From NCBI GenBank assembly GCA_003427395.1, contig BFEA01000630.1, forward strand, positions 276,697 through 311,729: DNA of 35,033 bases, given 5' to 3'. Position numbers and translations under genes: made by a program. The notes under the pieces are model-generated. The model made no database searches and was not told the origin of the DNA. It saw only the letters and a program-made list of their open reading frames with translations. This document shows, one piece after another, positions 1 through 9,627 of the stretch. Position 1 is the first letter of the stretch; each line of letters begins with the position of its first letter. Source of the stretch: Chara braunii (Eukaryota; Streptophyta; Charophyceae; Charales; Characeae).

Positions 1-34
1 GAGAGAGAGAGAGAGAGAGAGAAAAAAAAAAAAA
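1..34. repeat. (GA)n microsatellite and A-run
   Basis: The window opens inside a GA dinucleotide tract that runs into a run of A residues. It is cut by the window edge, so its full length is unknown. The 35-194 stretch after it shows nothing I can name. Confidence 0.9.
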
Positions 35-194
35 AGACAAGAAGAACTCCTAATCAATTCAGCTCCCCGTAACAGCAACCAAACGTCGATCACCCGTCCC
101 ATAGTGAGAGATTGAATAAGTATATTTTGGAATAACATGACAATGAGAAGCTAGACAAATGGAAAACACATACTCATAGGGAAGGGGATCATCT

Positions 195-880
195 AAACAA
201 GATCCGGAACATCACATCAAACATGAACTTTTGGCAAGGAGAGGTTAGACTAGTGGAAGCACATGCACAAAGAGGAGAGACTAACTAAGAAGAGATCCTG
301 ATCATGGTCTTGACAAGGAGTGACTAGACTAATGGAAGCACATGCACAAAGAGAAGAGACCAACTAAGAAAAGGTCCGGAACATCTCATCAAACATGAAA
401 TTGACAATGAGAGACTAGACTAGCGGAAAACACATGCACAAAGAGAAGAGACTAACTAAGTAAAGATCCGGAATAGGAACTTTGAAAAAGAGAGGCTAGA
501 CTAGTGGAAGCACTTGCACAAGGAGAAGTGATCAACAAGGTGAGGATCCGGAACACCACATCAAACATAAACTTGACAATGAGAGACTAGACTAATGGAA
601 AGTACATGCACAAGGAGAAGAGACTAACTAAGCAAAGATCCGGAACATGAACTTGACAATGGGAGACTAGACTAGTGGAAGCACATGTACAAAGGAGAAG
701 AGCTCAACTAAGTAAAAGATCCGGAACATGAACTTGACAATGGGAGACTAGACTAGTGGAAAGCTCATGCACAATGAGTAGAGATCAACAAGGTAAAGAT
801 CCGGAACATGAACTTCACAATGGGAGACTAAACTAATGGAAAGCGCATGCACAATGAGTAGAGATCAACAAGGTAAAAAA
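195..880. repeat. Tandem array with alternating 92- and 80-bp units
   Basis: The word GATCCGGAA or a close variant starts each unit at about 201, 293 (degenerate), 373, 465, 545, 637, 718 and 798, giving spacings of 92, 80, 92, 80, 92, 81 and 80 bp. Each unit continues with versions of ACTTGACAATGGGAGACTAG, ACTAGTGGAAGCACATGCAC and AAAGAGAAGAGACTAACTAAG. The long units carry an extra 12 nt or so around CATCAAAC just after the start word. The array looks like a short satellite with a two-unit higher-order period that breaks down at the right end. No coding frame is maintained. Confidence 0.85.
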
Positions 881-1345
881 TCACGAGTTTGAAGCTCCCA
901 AATCACCAAGATTGCATCAAGTAGCATCCATGTGTGAAGCGCTACACTACCTATTAGTGTGAGTGTGAAAATCACAAGTTTGAAGCTCCCAAATCACCAA
1001 GATTGCATCAAGTAGCATCCATGTGTGAAGTGCTACACTACCTACTAGTGTGAGTGTGAAAATCACAAGTTTGAAGCTCCCAAATCACCAAGATTGCATC
1101 AAGAAGCATCCATGNTACACTACCTACTAGTGTGAGTGTGAAAATCACAAGTTTGAAGCTCCCAAATCACCAAGATTGCATCAAGAAGCATCCATGTGTG
1201 AAGCGCTATACTACCTTCTAGTGTGAGTGTGAAAATCACAAGTTTGGAGAGCCCAAATCACCAAGATTGTATCAAGAAGCATCTAGGAAAGAATCGGAGT
1301 ACTACCTCCTAGTGCATAAGTGAAAGAGAAGAGTTTGAATAGCCC
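877..1345. repeat. 91-bp tandem repeat array
   Basis: Units begin with AAAATCACAAGTTTGAAGCT at about 877, 968, 1059, 1141 and 1232, with a decayed sixth unit near 1323. Spacing is 91 bp except 1059 to 1141, where the unit is 82 bp because the single N at 1115 replaces about ten bases. Each unit holds CCAAATCACCAAGATTG and CATCCATGTGTGAAGCGCT. The array directly follows the 92/80 array but has a different consensus. It is non-coding. Confidence 0.85.
1115..1115. other. Assembly gap (single N)
   Basis: One N interrupts a 91-bp repeat unit exactly where the neighbouring copies have about ten more bases (GTGTGAAGCG-like). It is an unresolved or collapsed junction rather than a real base. Confidence 0.9.
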
Positions 1346-1600
1346 ATGGAAGAGAGAAGATGAAGTAAGAGAAGATGGAGGAGAAGGGGATGGAGATGAG
1401 GGAGATGGAGATGGAGAAGAAGGGGAGGAAGACAAAGAGAATGAAAGTGAAGAGGAGGAAGAAGGGGATGAAGAGGGGAGAGAAGAGAAGGAAGAAAGAG
1501 GGGTTGAGGTGGAAGGAGAGGAAGAAGGAGAAGAAGAGGAAGAAGAAGAAGATAGAGAGGAAGAGGAAGAGGAAGAAGAAGAAGATGGAGGTGAAAAAGT
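1346..1600. repeat. Polypurine low-complexity tract
   Basis: About 250 bp are almost entirely A and G on the + strand, built of GAGGAAGAA and GGAGATG-type words. Any frame through it is open and gives runs of Glu/Lys/Arg on + or Leu/Pro/His on -, so the open frames have no coding value. Confidence 0.8.
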
Positions 1601-2741
1601 CTCTTCCTTCCTCTCACCTTGTTGATTCCTTGATGTTGGTGTCCTCTTGATGAAGCTTCCTCTCCTTGCACAATCTCCTCTTGGCTATGGCTCCCTTCTT
1701 CTCCAAGCCCTTCTCTCCTCGTCCCTTGCTTTCTCTCAGGCTATGGCAAGCTCCCCCAGTTATGGCTATGGAGTCCTCCCCTCTAGGAGGGCTAATGGGG
1801 CTCCTCTAGCCTCTCCTTCTCTCCTACACCCAGGAGGGATATGACGGATCACCTTCCAAGTGTCTCTCCCACCATCACTATTCTCTAGAGTCCTCTCCAC
1901 TACCTCCTAGTCTCCTCTAAGCTCTCCCACTAGCATGGGCTCCTTCCTCCTCACTCCAAGTGCAAAGATGCTCCTGTGAGCTCACTTGGGCAACATGGGC
2001 ACTCTTCATGCAAATGTGAGAGTGGCGGACTGCATCCTCAGTTTATGTAGGCTGAAACCAGCAGTCCGGCCAGCCCATGAGCCTCGCTATGAGCCTTGAG
2101 GTGAACCGAGGTACCCCCAAGGCAAAATTCCCTCACTAGGCCCTCCTGGAGGTACCTGGGCCTCATTTTGGCCAAGTACATACAGTCCGAGTGGTTGGTA
2201 CCAACTGGGACTACCTCTTGGCCTACTCCGGCCTCCTTTTTGCCTCACAAATGCTGCCCCCTTGGGTCCTAGCGCCCAAGGGGCATTTTTACTTGAAAGA
2301 AAAAGACCTTGTGGGCCTTTTTCTTGATTTTTTCAAGTTTCGGCCTCTTTTGAGTAGGCCGAAGCATTTTTTCATATGGCGGCACATTTTCAGCCTTGGA
2401 TCTGGCTGAGATCCAAGGCCAACAATAATCCGAGCTACCCCCTAGTAGTCCTTGCTTCAATTTTGAGCCCCTAAGTCCAATTTTTTAATTTTTGGTGCAT
2501 CTGGCTCTCTTTTTGGGCCAAATGCACTGTTTTGTCCTTTTCCTTTTTTTGTTTCTTTCCATTTTGGGCTGCCACCTCATTCCAGAGCTAGCCGTTTTGA
2601 GCTGGCCCACAAAAAACGGCTAGTTCCGCTCTACCATGAGATCTGATCTCAGATCCATGGCCCAAAAGAAAACCGGCCACTTCCTTTTTGCATTTTCTCT
2701 CATTTTCAGCTTTTTAATTCAGATTTTATGGCCATATCTCT

Positions 2742-2755
2742 GCAATCCGGATTGC
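2742..2755. repeat. 14-bp perfect palindrome
   Basis: GCAATCCGGATTGC is a perfect palindrome whose halves resemble the arms of the larger hairpins at 3158, 3674, 3820 and 4395. It is probably a loop-less member of the same family. Confidence 0.5.
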
Positions 2756-2779
2756 CCTCCCTCATTCTAGGAGGGATGA

Positions 2780-3360
2780 GGTCACTGTTGAGACCTGCCA
2801 GTACCTACTGTGCAGGTCCCAATAGGCCGGCGTACTCTCCTCCACTCTTTTCTCCCTTTTTGTCTCATTCTCCTTCCTTTTTCTCTCATTTTTCTTTCTT
2901 TTTCTTTTATTTCTGTTGTGACAAGTGTCAAAGTGTTGTGTACCCTCTTTCTAGGCCCTAGGGCCTCATTCAAGGCCAGGTTCATGGCTGTTACATGGCC
3001 GTTACATCTCGGATTCCAATAATGGCACCCCTATGCTCCTAGGGGGCTCGATTTTGCTCCCGTTTGCCCAATTTTGAGCCCCTTTTGCTCCGATTTTCCA
3101 AGGGCAGCCTTTTTCTCATCTTGGGCCTCTCAAGGCTCTATTTTCTTATGCCTTGCTAGTCCGAGATATCCCGGACTGCTGGGCAGCCTTCCCAACATCC
3201 TTATTTCACTTTTCTTTCTCCCATGGCTCTCCCACTTGCTCCCACTAGTACTAGCACTAGTGGTGCTAATATTTTCCACCGTCTGGATCCTCGATCTCGA
3301 CGGTGCCGCTTGCTTGCACAATTATTCCTTGTGTTTGGTCATGGTCCCCTTGGGACATCC
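2780..3360 (+). repeat. Duplicated non-coding module, copy A
   Basis: The module shares a colinear series of landmarks with 4190-4765: GACCTGCCAGT..CCTAC, CTTTTTGTCT.ATTCTCC, AAGTGTCAA, CAATAATGGC, a small hairpin with an 8-nt loop, ACTAGTACT.GCACTAGTGG followed by TGCTAATATT, TCGA..TTGACGGTGC-like sequence, and GGGAC..CC.AGTCCCCGCC. The offset to copy B is about 1.4 kb. Intervening sequence has diverged heavily, so the two copies are old. No protein-coding frame is conserved. Confidence 0.7.
3158..3177. repeat. Hairpin, 6-bp stem and 8-nt loop (copy A)
   Basis: AGTCCG is followed by the loop AGATATCC and then CGGACT. The equivalent position in copy B (4561-4578) also folds, with a compensating G-C to A-T exchange at the stem base. 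Confidence 0.55.
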
Positions 3361-3673
3361 CAAGTCCCCGCCATTTTCCTACATGCTAGCTCCATTTCTT
3401 TGTCCCGCCGGCGCGTGTCCCGTTTTTCGATTTTTTATTATTTGGACCCATTTGGTCCCTGGCAACATTCCGGATGGCGTCCCATTTTTATTTCTTTGGG
3501 GCCCGTTGCCCTTGGTGGTCTCATCATTTCTACATGTGTGCCGATTTTTCTAGGCCGTGAGATCTCATCTCACGGTTGTCGTTTACCGTCTTTACTTGCC
3601 CCTTGCTGAAATTGCTCCTTTCTAGCCTTCCGGGCTTGCCGTAGCCCATTCCCCTTTGGCCTTGGCATCCCCA

Positions 3674-3699
3674 TGCAGACCGTAATTTCTCGGACTGCA
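3674..3699. repeat. Hairpin of the TGCAGTCCG family
   Basis: TGCAGACCG, loop TAATTTCT, CGGACTGCA. It has the same 26-nt length and 8-nt loop as 4395-4420, with one mismatch in the stem. Confidence 0.55.
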
Positions 3700-3819
3700 G
3701 TCGTGGCTGTTTTCTATACCCACAGCCCCACAACTTGCCCCGTGTTAAAAGAAAATGAAGCGTAAAACTTTCTAGTGCATCCGGGCTCAATATTGGGTCA
3801 ATGTGTTTTCTTTCCCCCA

Positions 3820-3845
3820 TGCAGTTCGTTGCAACTCGGACTGCA
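3820..3845. repeat. Hairpin of the TGCAGTCCG family
   Basis: TGCAGTTCG, loop TTGCAACT, CGGACTGCA. It is 26 nt long with an 8-nt loop; one stem position is a T opposite G. Confidence 0.55.
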
Positions 3846-4013
3846 ATGGGGGTCGATTCCTTAGCCCCAATGCCCCACAACTAGCCCCTACTCAAAAGAA
3901 AAAGAAACGACCAATTCCCAAGTGCATACGGCCTTGATTTTGGCTCCGGATGCATCTAAAACATGTGTTTCTCCTCATGCATGTATTTCGTTTTATTCCG
4001 GTTGCAAGAGGCC

Positions 4014-4056
4014 TTGATTTTCTTTGATTTTCTTCGCAAAAATCAAAGAAAATCAA
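4014..4056. repeat. 18-bp perfect inverted repeat
   Basis: TTGATTTTCTTTGATTTT at 4014-4031 is perfectly complementary to 4039-4056 across a 7-nt loop (CTTCGCA). Each arm is itself a near direct repeat of TTTGATTTT. It would make a strong hairpin; the flanks do not show a T-run that would suggest a terminator. Confidence 0.75.
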
Positions 4057-4394
4057 AGTCTTTTGTAACCGCCATATTCCAGAATGAATCTGGTCACGGA
4101 TGAATCTCCCCAAGTGACCGTTTTTTACCGTTAAGGTCTTTTTCTCTTTTCTTTTCTTTCTTTTCTTTTCTTTTCTTTTCTCCTCCTTTCTTGGACAGTA
4201 GGGACCTGCCAGTCCCTACCTATGGCAGTCCCTACTGACGGCCAACTCACTCACTCCCTCTCACTCTTTTTGTCTTATTCTCCCCCCATTTTCTTTTCTT
4301 TTCTCTCTTTTTTCTAGCATGCCAAGTGTCAAGTGGCCGTTAAGGCCCTTTTCTAGCCTCTTCCTCTTAGTTTTGGCCCTCCCTATGCCCAGGA

Positions 4395-4420
4395 TGCAGT
4401 CCGTTATTTCTCGGACTGCA
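4395..4420. repeat. Perfect 9-bp-stem hairpin
   Basis: TGCAGTCCG at 4395-4403, loop TTATTTCT, CGGACTGCA at 4412-4420. It is the type member of the hairpin family in this region. Confidence 0.7.
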
Positions 4421-4682
4421 ATAATGGCCTCCCCATGCCCATGGGAGCCTCCTTTTACTCCTACATTTCTCCCACAATGGTCCTTCCTACTGCGATTTTC
4501 TCCCGGAGGGCTATTTTTCACATGGGGTCTTATTTGACTCTATTTTTTTTAAGGAGGCTGATCCGAGAATTTTCGGATTGCTCCCATGCCTCCTACTTCA
4601 GTTTTCTTTATTTTTCCTTTTTCTTTTGGCCTTCCCATTTGTCGTTACTAGTACTTGCACTAGTGGTGCTAATATTCTTGGT

Positions 4683-4704
4683 CGTCAAGATGTCGATCTT
4701 GACG
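4683..4704. repeat. Perfect 9-bp-stem hairpin with GTCG loop
   Basis: CGTCAAGAT, loop GTCG, ATCTTGACG. The equivalent stretch in copy A (about 3280-3303) keeps only the outer CCGTC/GACGG pairing. Confidence 0.6.
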
Positions 4705-5445
4705 GTGCACCTTGCATTTATTATTTTTCCCTCATGAGGTGCCGCCGTTTCTTCTTGGGACTTTCACATGTCCCCGCCTTTTGTCCCGTTGGTGGTCCTC
4801 GACACTTAGTCCCGTCGGTGGTTCCCGACGCTTAGTCCCGTCGGCGGTCTCCGACACATTTCGCCCCGGACGCCATTATTTTTACTTAGTCCCACGTGGC
4901 CCCGGGTGCCTTTCCCCGAGGTGTCCCATGCCCCTTGGGCGTCTAGTCGCCCCCTAGCGACCTCTCTCCTTAGTCTTTCCTTGCGCCTTGTGCGTGACGA
5001 TCTCTTTTGGTCGTGGGCCTCTGCTCCGAGGCTCACGTAGGTGGCCTCCATGTTGGCCCCTCATTTCCTGACTTCCCGCGGCCTCTGGGCCGCCCATCTC
5101 TTGGCTTCCTCATTCCCTTATTGCTGTCGCGCTGCAATTGCTAGTTCAAAGGGCCCTTTGGCCTTAGTCTTATTGCATTTCGATGGCCCTCTCGGCCTCC
5201 TGCTATGTTCTATGTGCCCCTGTTCTTGCGCTCGCTTGCTTGCCGTCGCTAGTTCTTTCCTCCTGTGGTTCTCTCCTCAGGGCATCACTCCCTTCTGCGG
5301 CCTAATCCTTTGTCTTTTCTCTCTTCTGCTTCCTCACTCCAGATTTCTCTGTTGTGCACAAATTGTCCGTATTCAATCTCTCGAGTGATGGGAAGTTATT
5401 CGGGACCCACCAGTCCCGACACCGGGCAGAGCGGGTGTAGTCGCG

Positions 5446-7032
5446 CGGAGCAAGGATTGGCACGTGCGAAGCGGCGAGCAGCCGCACGCGTTGTCGCGCG
5501 ATCAAAAGTGAAGTGATCCGGATCACACGCACCAGCGCGCACACGCGTACTAGTGCGCAATCAGCACACGGTTGGCACGGAACAAGACTTGCCTACCTGC
5601 GCGCGCACGTTCGGTTGCGCATCGGAGCATAAACACGCGCGAAACGGGGTAGGAACACTCGCACACTCCACGAGATAGGGGTAAGAGAGCACACACGGGT
5701 ACGAGCGAGCGAGCGGACGTAACCACGGAGCATCCGCGCAGACGGGATCGGAGCACGAAAGCATTCGCAAACTCGCAGGCAGGTCGGAACGCGTGGGAAG
5801 CTTCGCGTGCGGGTGTGAGCAGCAGCGTGTGTCACGTACGGCCAAGGTCGGGCGTCGAGCGCGTCGTGCTCGGGGGCGCATCTGAAACGGGCGGTCCAAC
5901 TCTGCGCCGAAGAGACATTGAAACAGGACCTTGGAGCGTAGAGTGGCATCCGACTGAGCTAAGGCTTCGAGCACGGCTCGGGATTTAGAACCCGGATCGG
6001 AACACAGGGATAGGGACCACGGATTCGACGTGGCTAGGACAAGAACTTCGGGCGCATGAGCAAGTAGACCGGGGCTATTTAGGGCTCGAGGGCATTTCCA
6101 CGAGACAACGACGGAAACCAAGTTTTGAAAGGAGTCGCAGACATGACCTTGGTAAAAATTCGTCAGTTGGGACCACGGGACCAAGCAAGGATGGCCGGAC
6201 ATCGGAGTTGAGGTCGGAATCACGGGGCTCAGAATTGAACAGGGACTTGAGACCCAGGCAGATCGGGACTGCGAAACACGGGTTAGGCTGAATTGGTACA
6301 TCTAGGGCGGGACTCGTCAGAAGGACCGAGACTTTGGGATGGGACCGTGACTATGGGACGACTCGAGACTTCAAGAAGACCGCGATACTGGTCGAGACCG
6401 TGGTTTTGAAAGGAGCCGCGAGTTGGGACTTCCGACGGAACGGCGGCTTTGGGATCAAGCCGGGGTTTTCGAACGTGTGGGGATTGAGGACAAGTTTTAG
6501 ACGAGATGGGATTCGAGCGAGCCTGGGACCTTGTGCTCATGTCGGGCGATCTGACCGGATTGGGTATTTGGAGACAGGCAAAGACAATTAAAAATCGGGC
6601 TGAAAAACTCCGGATTGTTACGGACGTCTGAGGGCCGCGGGAGTTTGGTCGGGATATTGGAAGCAGGCGGAGGATCGTCAAGAAGACTGGCGCCCATGGT
6701 CAAGCTTGATCTGGAGCTGTGGCCTGAGTGGGCCCGAGAATCTAACTCCGACACAGAGAGCTAGAGCACGGTTCCCTGGGATCCGCGAGTTCATTACCGG
6801 CGTCACCCGATTGGGCGGACAATTCGTCCTAGACTGTTAGTAAGAATCGTCGGGACTCAATCTGATTTTCCTGTTCTGGACGGAGAATTTAATTCTGGGA
6901 CTGGGACTAGCGCAGCGGATCCTATTATTGTAGACTAAATGAGAATACAGAAATTGTTTCTCCCGAAAGCTGGTTTGTGAATCTCTCCTCGTCACATCTT
7001 CGATCGATTTCAGTAGTTATTGTGTGGACTTG
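5446..7032 (+). repeat. Left LTR (5'-truncated copy)
   Basis: The region matches 17021-18575 from GGAGCAAGGATTGGCACGTG to TTATTGTGTGGACTTG. By eye the distal part is very similar: about five differences over some 120 nt at the right end. The CpG-rich first third is more divergent and carries indels. Homology may begin faintly near 5410. The right copy extends at least 1 kb further upstream, so this copy lacks the LTR start. Just inside (7033 on) there is a GTGAGA repeat and no primer-binding site that I can recognise. Confidence 0.8.
5561..6301 (-). other. Antisense open frame in left LTR (246 codons)
   Basis: An open frame from a CAT (ATG on -) at 6299-6301 is matched by one of 248 codons at the same place in the right LTR, with the same first residues MYQF. 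I recognise no domain; it is rich in Ser, Arg, Pro and Cys, as expected from any frame through CG-rich DNA. It may well be chance. The paired survival is discussed under findings. Confidence 0.2.
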
Positions 7033-8658
7033 ATGAGTGAGAGTGAGAGTGAGAGTTATATTGAGGGCAGTAAAACACTAGAGAGGTAAGGGTCCTGATG
7101 AGTGCGATTTTGCCGTTCAGACCCTGGTTCCCTCGAGGGAGGGGGGCTGGTAGGCTGAGTAGAAAGGAGGAGAAGCGACTCCTAGACTCTTTGAACAAGC
7201 TAGCTCCGAGAGAGGTTTTCCCTTATGTGATTGCGAGATACGAGGCTTTGAAGAAGCTTGGGTGGGGAGACGAATGTCTTTATGGACTGACCTACTATTT
7301 CATTGATCTTGACGAGTACGACACGCGGATCTATGTGCCAAAGGATAGGTATAGAGAGAAACGACGTGGTAGTTGTTGGGAATGGGCCGTCGGGATAGTC
7401 CTAGAAGAAAAGAGGAGATTGGAAAGGGACGATGAGACTCATGTGTGGAGCACGGATGTGGTGCCTTTTGTAGGGATACCTAAACCTCAGCCTAGTATGG
7501 TCGCGCCCCGAAGGAATGGATGAGAGGCAATAAGAGGGTTTGTACGAAGAGTTAAAGGCGGCGAACCGACGACCAATAGCTCTGCTGAGGTCGGGAGTGA
7601 GACCGAGAGCGATGCCGGGAGCGGTGACCAAGGAAGAGGAAGTGAATAGGGTGTCTTTCATCGGAAGGATAACATCGATCATTTGAATTAGGCCGACGAG
7701 ATCGTTGGATGAACGAAGTTGTAGGCGCCTAGTCGAGGAAGTGATTGAACGAGAACGGCCTAGGCTGCTTGCATTAGTGATGACCGAAAGGCGGATAACC
7801 TATGACGTGATGGTATGGTCCTTAGGATGGCTGAAGTACGAAGTGGAGAAAAATGAGACCGTCCAAGAGGCACGATCCCGCATGTAAGGGGAAGGGATGA
7901 GAAGATTAACTCGCTCGTTGAGTTGTTTCTTGACCCAATAAACGATAAAGTAGTGGAACTAGTGTATGGGTAAAAGGATTGGTGCGACTCTACAGATGAA
8001 CAAGGACTCCTTGCGCTTCAGAGGAGAGTCGAAGATTTGGATGTGGTCTACAAGGAGGAGAAAGAGAGGATAATAAACTGGAGGGAGGAATTTCTGGCCA
8101 GGAGAATAAGAGAGATCCGTAGCGAAGTCGAGAAGAAGGATGACTAGTAGTCGAGGGGAGGCCAACAAGTATCAACTGGTTGCTGGAGCAAAGATATAAG
8201 GGTCCTAAGTGCGAGTTAGAGTAGAGGTTATACAGGACGAGAGGTTAAGTCAAGGGAAGGAGACAAAATCCGCTAGAAAGGTTGTCAGGGAAGCAAGAAT
8301 ATGTGCGATTTAGAAAGCGGCAGATGAGCTTCGAGTGGCAAAAATTGAGATTCACACGATACCGTTTGAAGGCGAGGCGTTTTTTCGGGAGTGGAGAGAG
8401 ACCATAGCCAAGGCAAGAACTAAACTAAGAGAGGACGCCGGGGAGCCCGAAGAACTTTCAAAGGATACAGTAGACGGGGTTTCGCTGAGGACCTTGGAGG
8501 CTAACTCGCGCTATTCAAAGGTTGTGCTGACCACCGCTTTAATTGTCAGGGCTGAGGGAGAGGACGCCGACTTCGAGGCGCTACAGGAAGTCTTGGAAGG
8601 CTCGATCGAAAGGATCCTAATAGCCTTGGGCCAAGTATCGGGAGATTAGACAGGGAAG
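7033..8658 (+). pseudogene. Leader open frames upstream of gag, degenerate
   Basis: Three short + frames lie between the LTR and the capsid region: 7098-7523 (141 aa, starts MSAILPFRPWF), 7705-7887 (60 aa) and 8335-8649 (104 aa, starts MAKIEIHTIPFEG). They are separated by stops, and a further Glu/Arg/Lys-rich open stretch lies around 8000-8145. Their charged, helix-forming composition resembles the capsid ORF that follows, so they are probably pieces of one long Gag N-terminal frame. I recognise no specific domain. The segment length of 1.6 kb is long for a leader, which is why a coding origin seems likely. Confidence 0.4.
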
Positions 8659-9570
8659 ATGGATGTTGAAGGGATTTGTCTAACTTGGATTGGAGGGGAC
8701 GTGAAAACGCAGGAGTCGAGGACGAACAGTTCTGAAAGGAAGATGGGCATCGAGACTGTTAATGACGCTGAGAAATTAAGAAGAGCCTTAAGAGAATTGG
8801 AGAACTGGGCCAAGGAAATAGAAGGGCGAAGCGCTAAAGGGGAGAGTTGGAGAAAGGAGGTTTCGACGAGACCCAGAGTGGCCAGGTTCGCAGACTCGGG
8901 AGTGGCCAGGTTCACAGACTTAGGGGGTAGGTACTCTTGGAGAGAGGCACCTGGGGAACCTTACAAAAGGAGTCCCTATTCGATGGCATACCCATCGAGC
9001 TCCTATGTGCCCACTTTCTTTGGGCCGCCAGTGTACCAACTACCGGCGTTGACCGGGATCGAAACAATTTTCACTGGAAAAAACGTTTCCGAATTCCTGG
9101 ATGATCGGGAGGTTATTGGAATGAGAGGAGAGTGGACTGACCAAGAGATGATTGCAAACTTCCTCCACCATACGACACCAAAGATAGACTGGGAGGTAAG
9201 GAACGCCATTCCGGACGATGGTCGTTGGCTAATGTTCAGAGAGAAGGTTACTAGAGTCTTCGCTTGTAATGAAATCTCCTACTCGATAGAGGATATGAAA
9301 GAACTGAAGAAAGAGGAGGAGGAAAGCCTGGTAGCGTTTGCGAGGAGATACGAGAAGGCCTCGAACCCTCTGGTAGAGGGCGGATTTATGGGAGAACTAG
9401 AAAAATGCGGAATATTCCTAGGGTCCTTTCCGCGAGAGAGGCGTGAGATGATTGTGAGGGAACTCGTGACTATGGGCATGACACTTGCGCAAGTTAAGGC
9501 TTTAGCTCACGACACAGAAGGGCAGAGCGCTAAAGCACATATCCTGAAAGTTTTCGAGAACCTAGGATAG
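8659..9570 (+). pseudogene. gag: Gag capsid-like region
   Basis: This 303-codon frame starts at ATG 8659, ten bases after the stop of the preceding frame. Residues 1-70 are charged and probably coiled. From about residue 130 the protein shows the layout of a retrotransposon capsid: NVSEFLDDRE, then GEWTDQEMIANFL, a spaced Trp (W..VR....DGRWLMFREKV) and a helical C-terminal half ending in EGQSAKAHILKVF. Capsid proteins of this class assemble the virus-like particle. The frame ends at TAG 9568-9570; the region to 9627 has stops in frame 1 while frame 2 stays open (EDEDFKLRIGSL..), so a frameshift separates it from the zinc-knuckle part downstream. The assignment to Gag rests on position and these motifs. 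Confidence 0.75.
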
Positions 9571-9627
9571 GGATTAACTTCGGGGAGAGGAGGACGAAGA
9601 CTTCAAATTGAGGATAGGAAGCCTAAG

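Larger units (their letters stand above)
4190..4765 (+). repeat. Duplicated non-coding module, copy B
   Basis: This copy is colinear with 2780-3360 through the landmarks listed there. It carries the best preserved hairpins: a perfect 9-bp stem at 4395-4420, an 8-nt-loop hairpin at 4561-4578 and a perfect 9-bp stem at 4683-4704. It is preceded by a CTTTT-rich microsatellite-like stretch at about 4140-4190. Confidence 0.7.
1601..5445. other. Gene-free pyrimidine-rich region
   Basis: No reading frame here has the composition of a protein gene and I recognise no domain. The + strand is strongly C+T rich from 1640 to about 2000 and again in patches at 2830-2920 and 4140-4320. The recognisable content is the duplicated module at 2780-3360 / 4190-4765 and the hairpins listed separately. 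The region may be an LTR or untranslated part of another retroelement, but I see no ends or protein domains that would prove it. Confidence 0.55.

Noticed and set aside
1309-1671. Leu/Pro-rich minus frame and Glu/Lys-rich plus frames in the polypurine tract
   Set aside because: Products of low-complexity DNA; every frame through such a tract is open.
2191-5388. Several 70-160-codon open frames in the pyrimidine-rich region, some hydrophobic
   Set aside because: Hydrophobicity follows from T-rich codons; frames are not conserved between the two duplicated modules.
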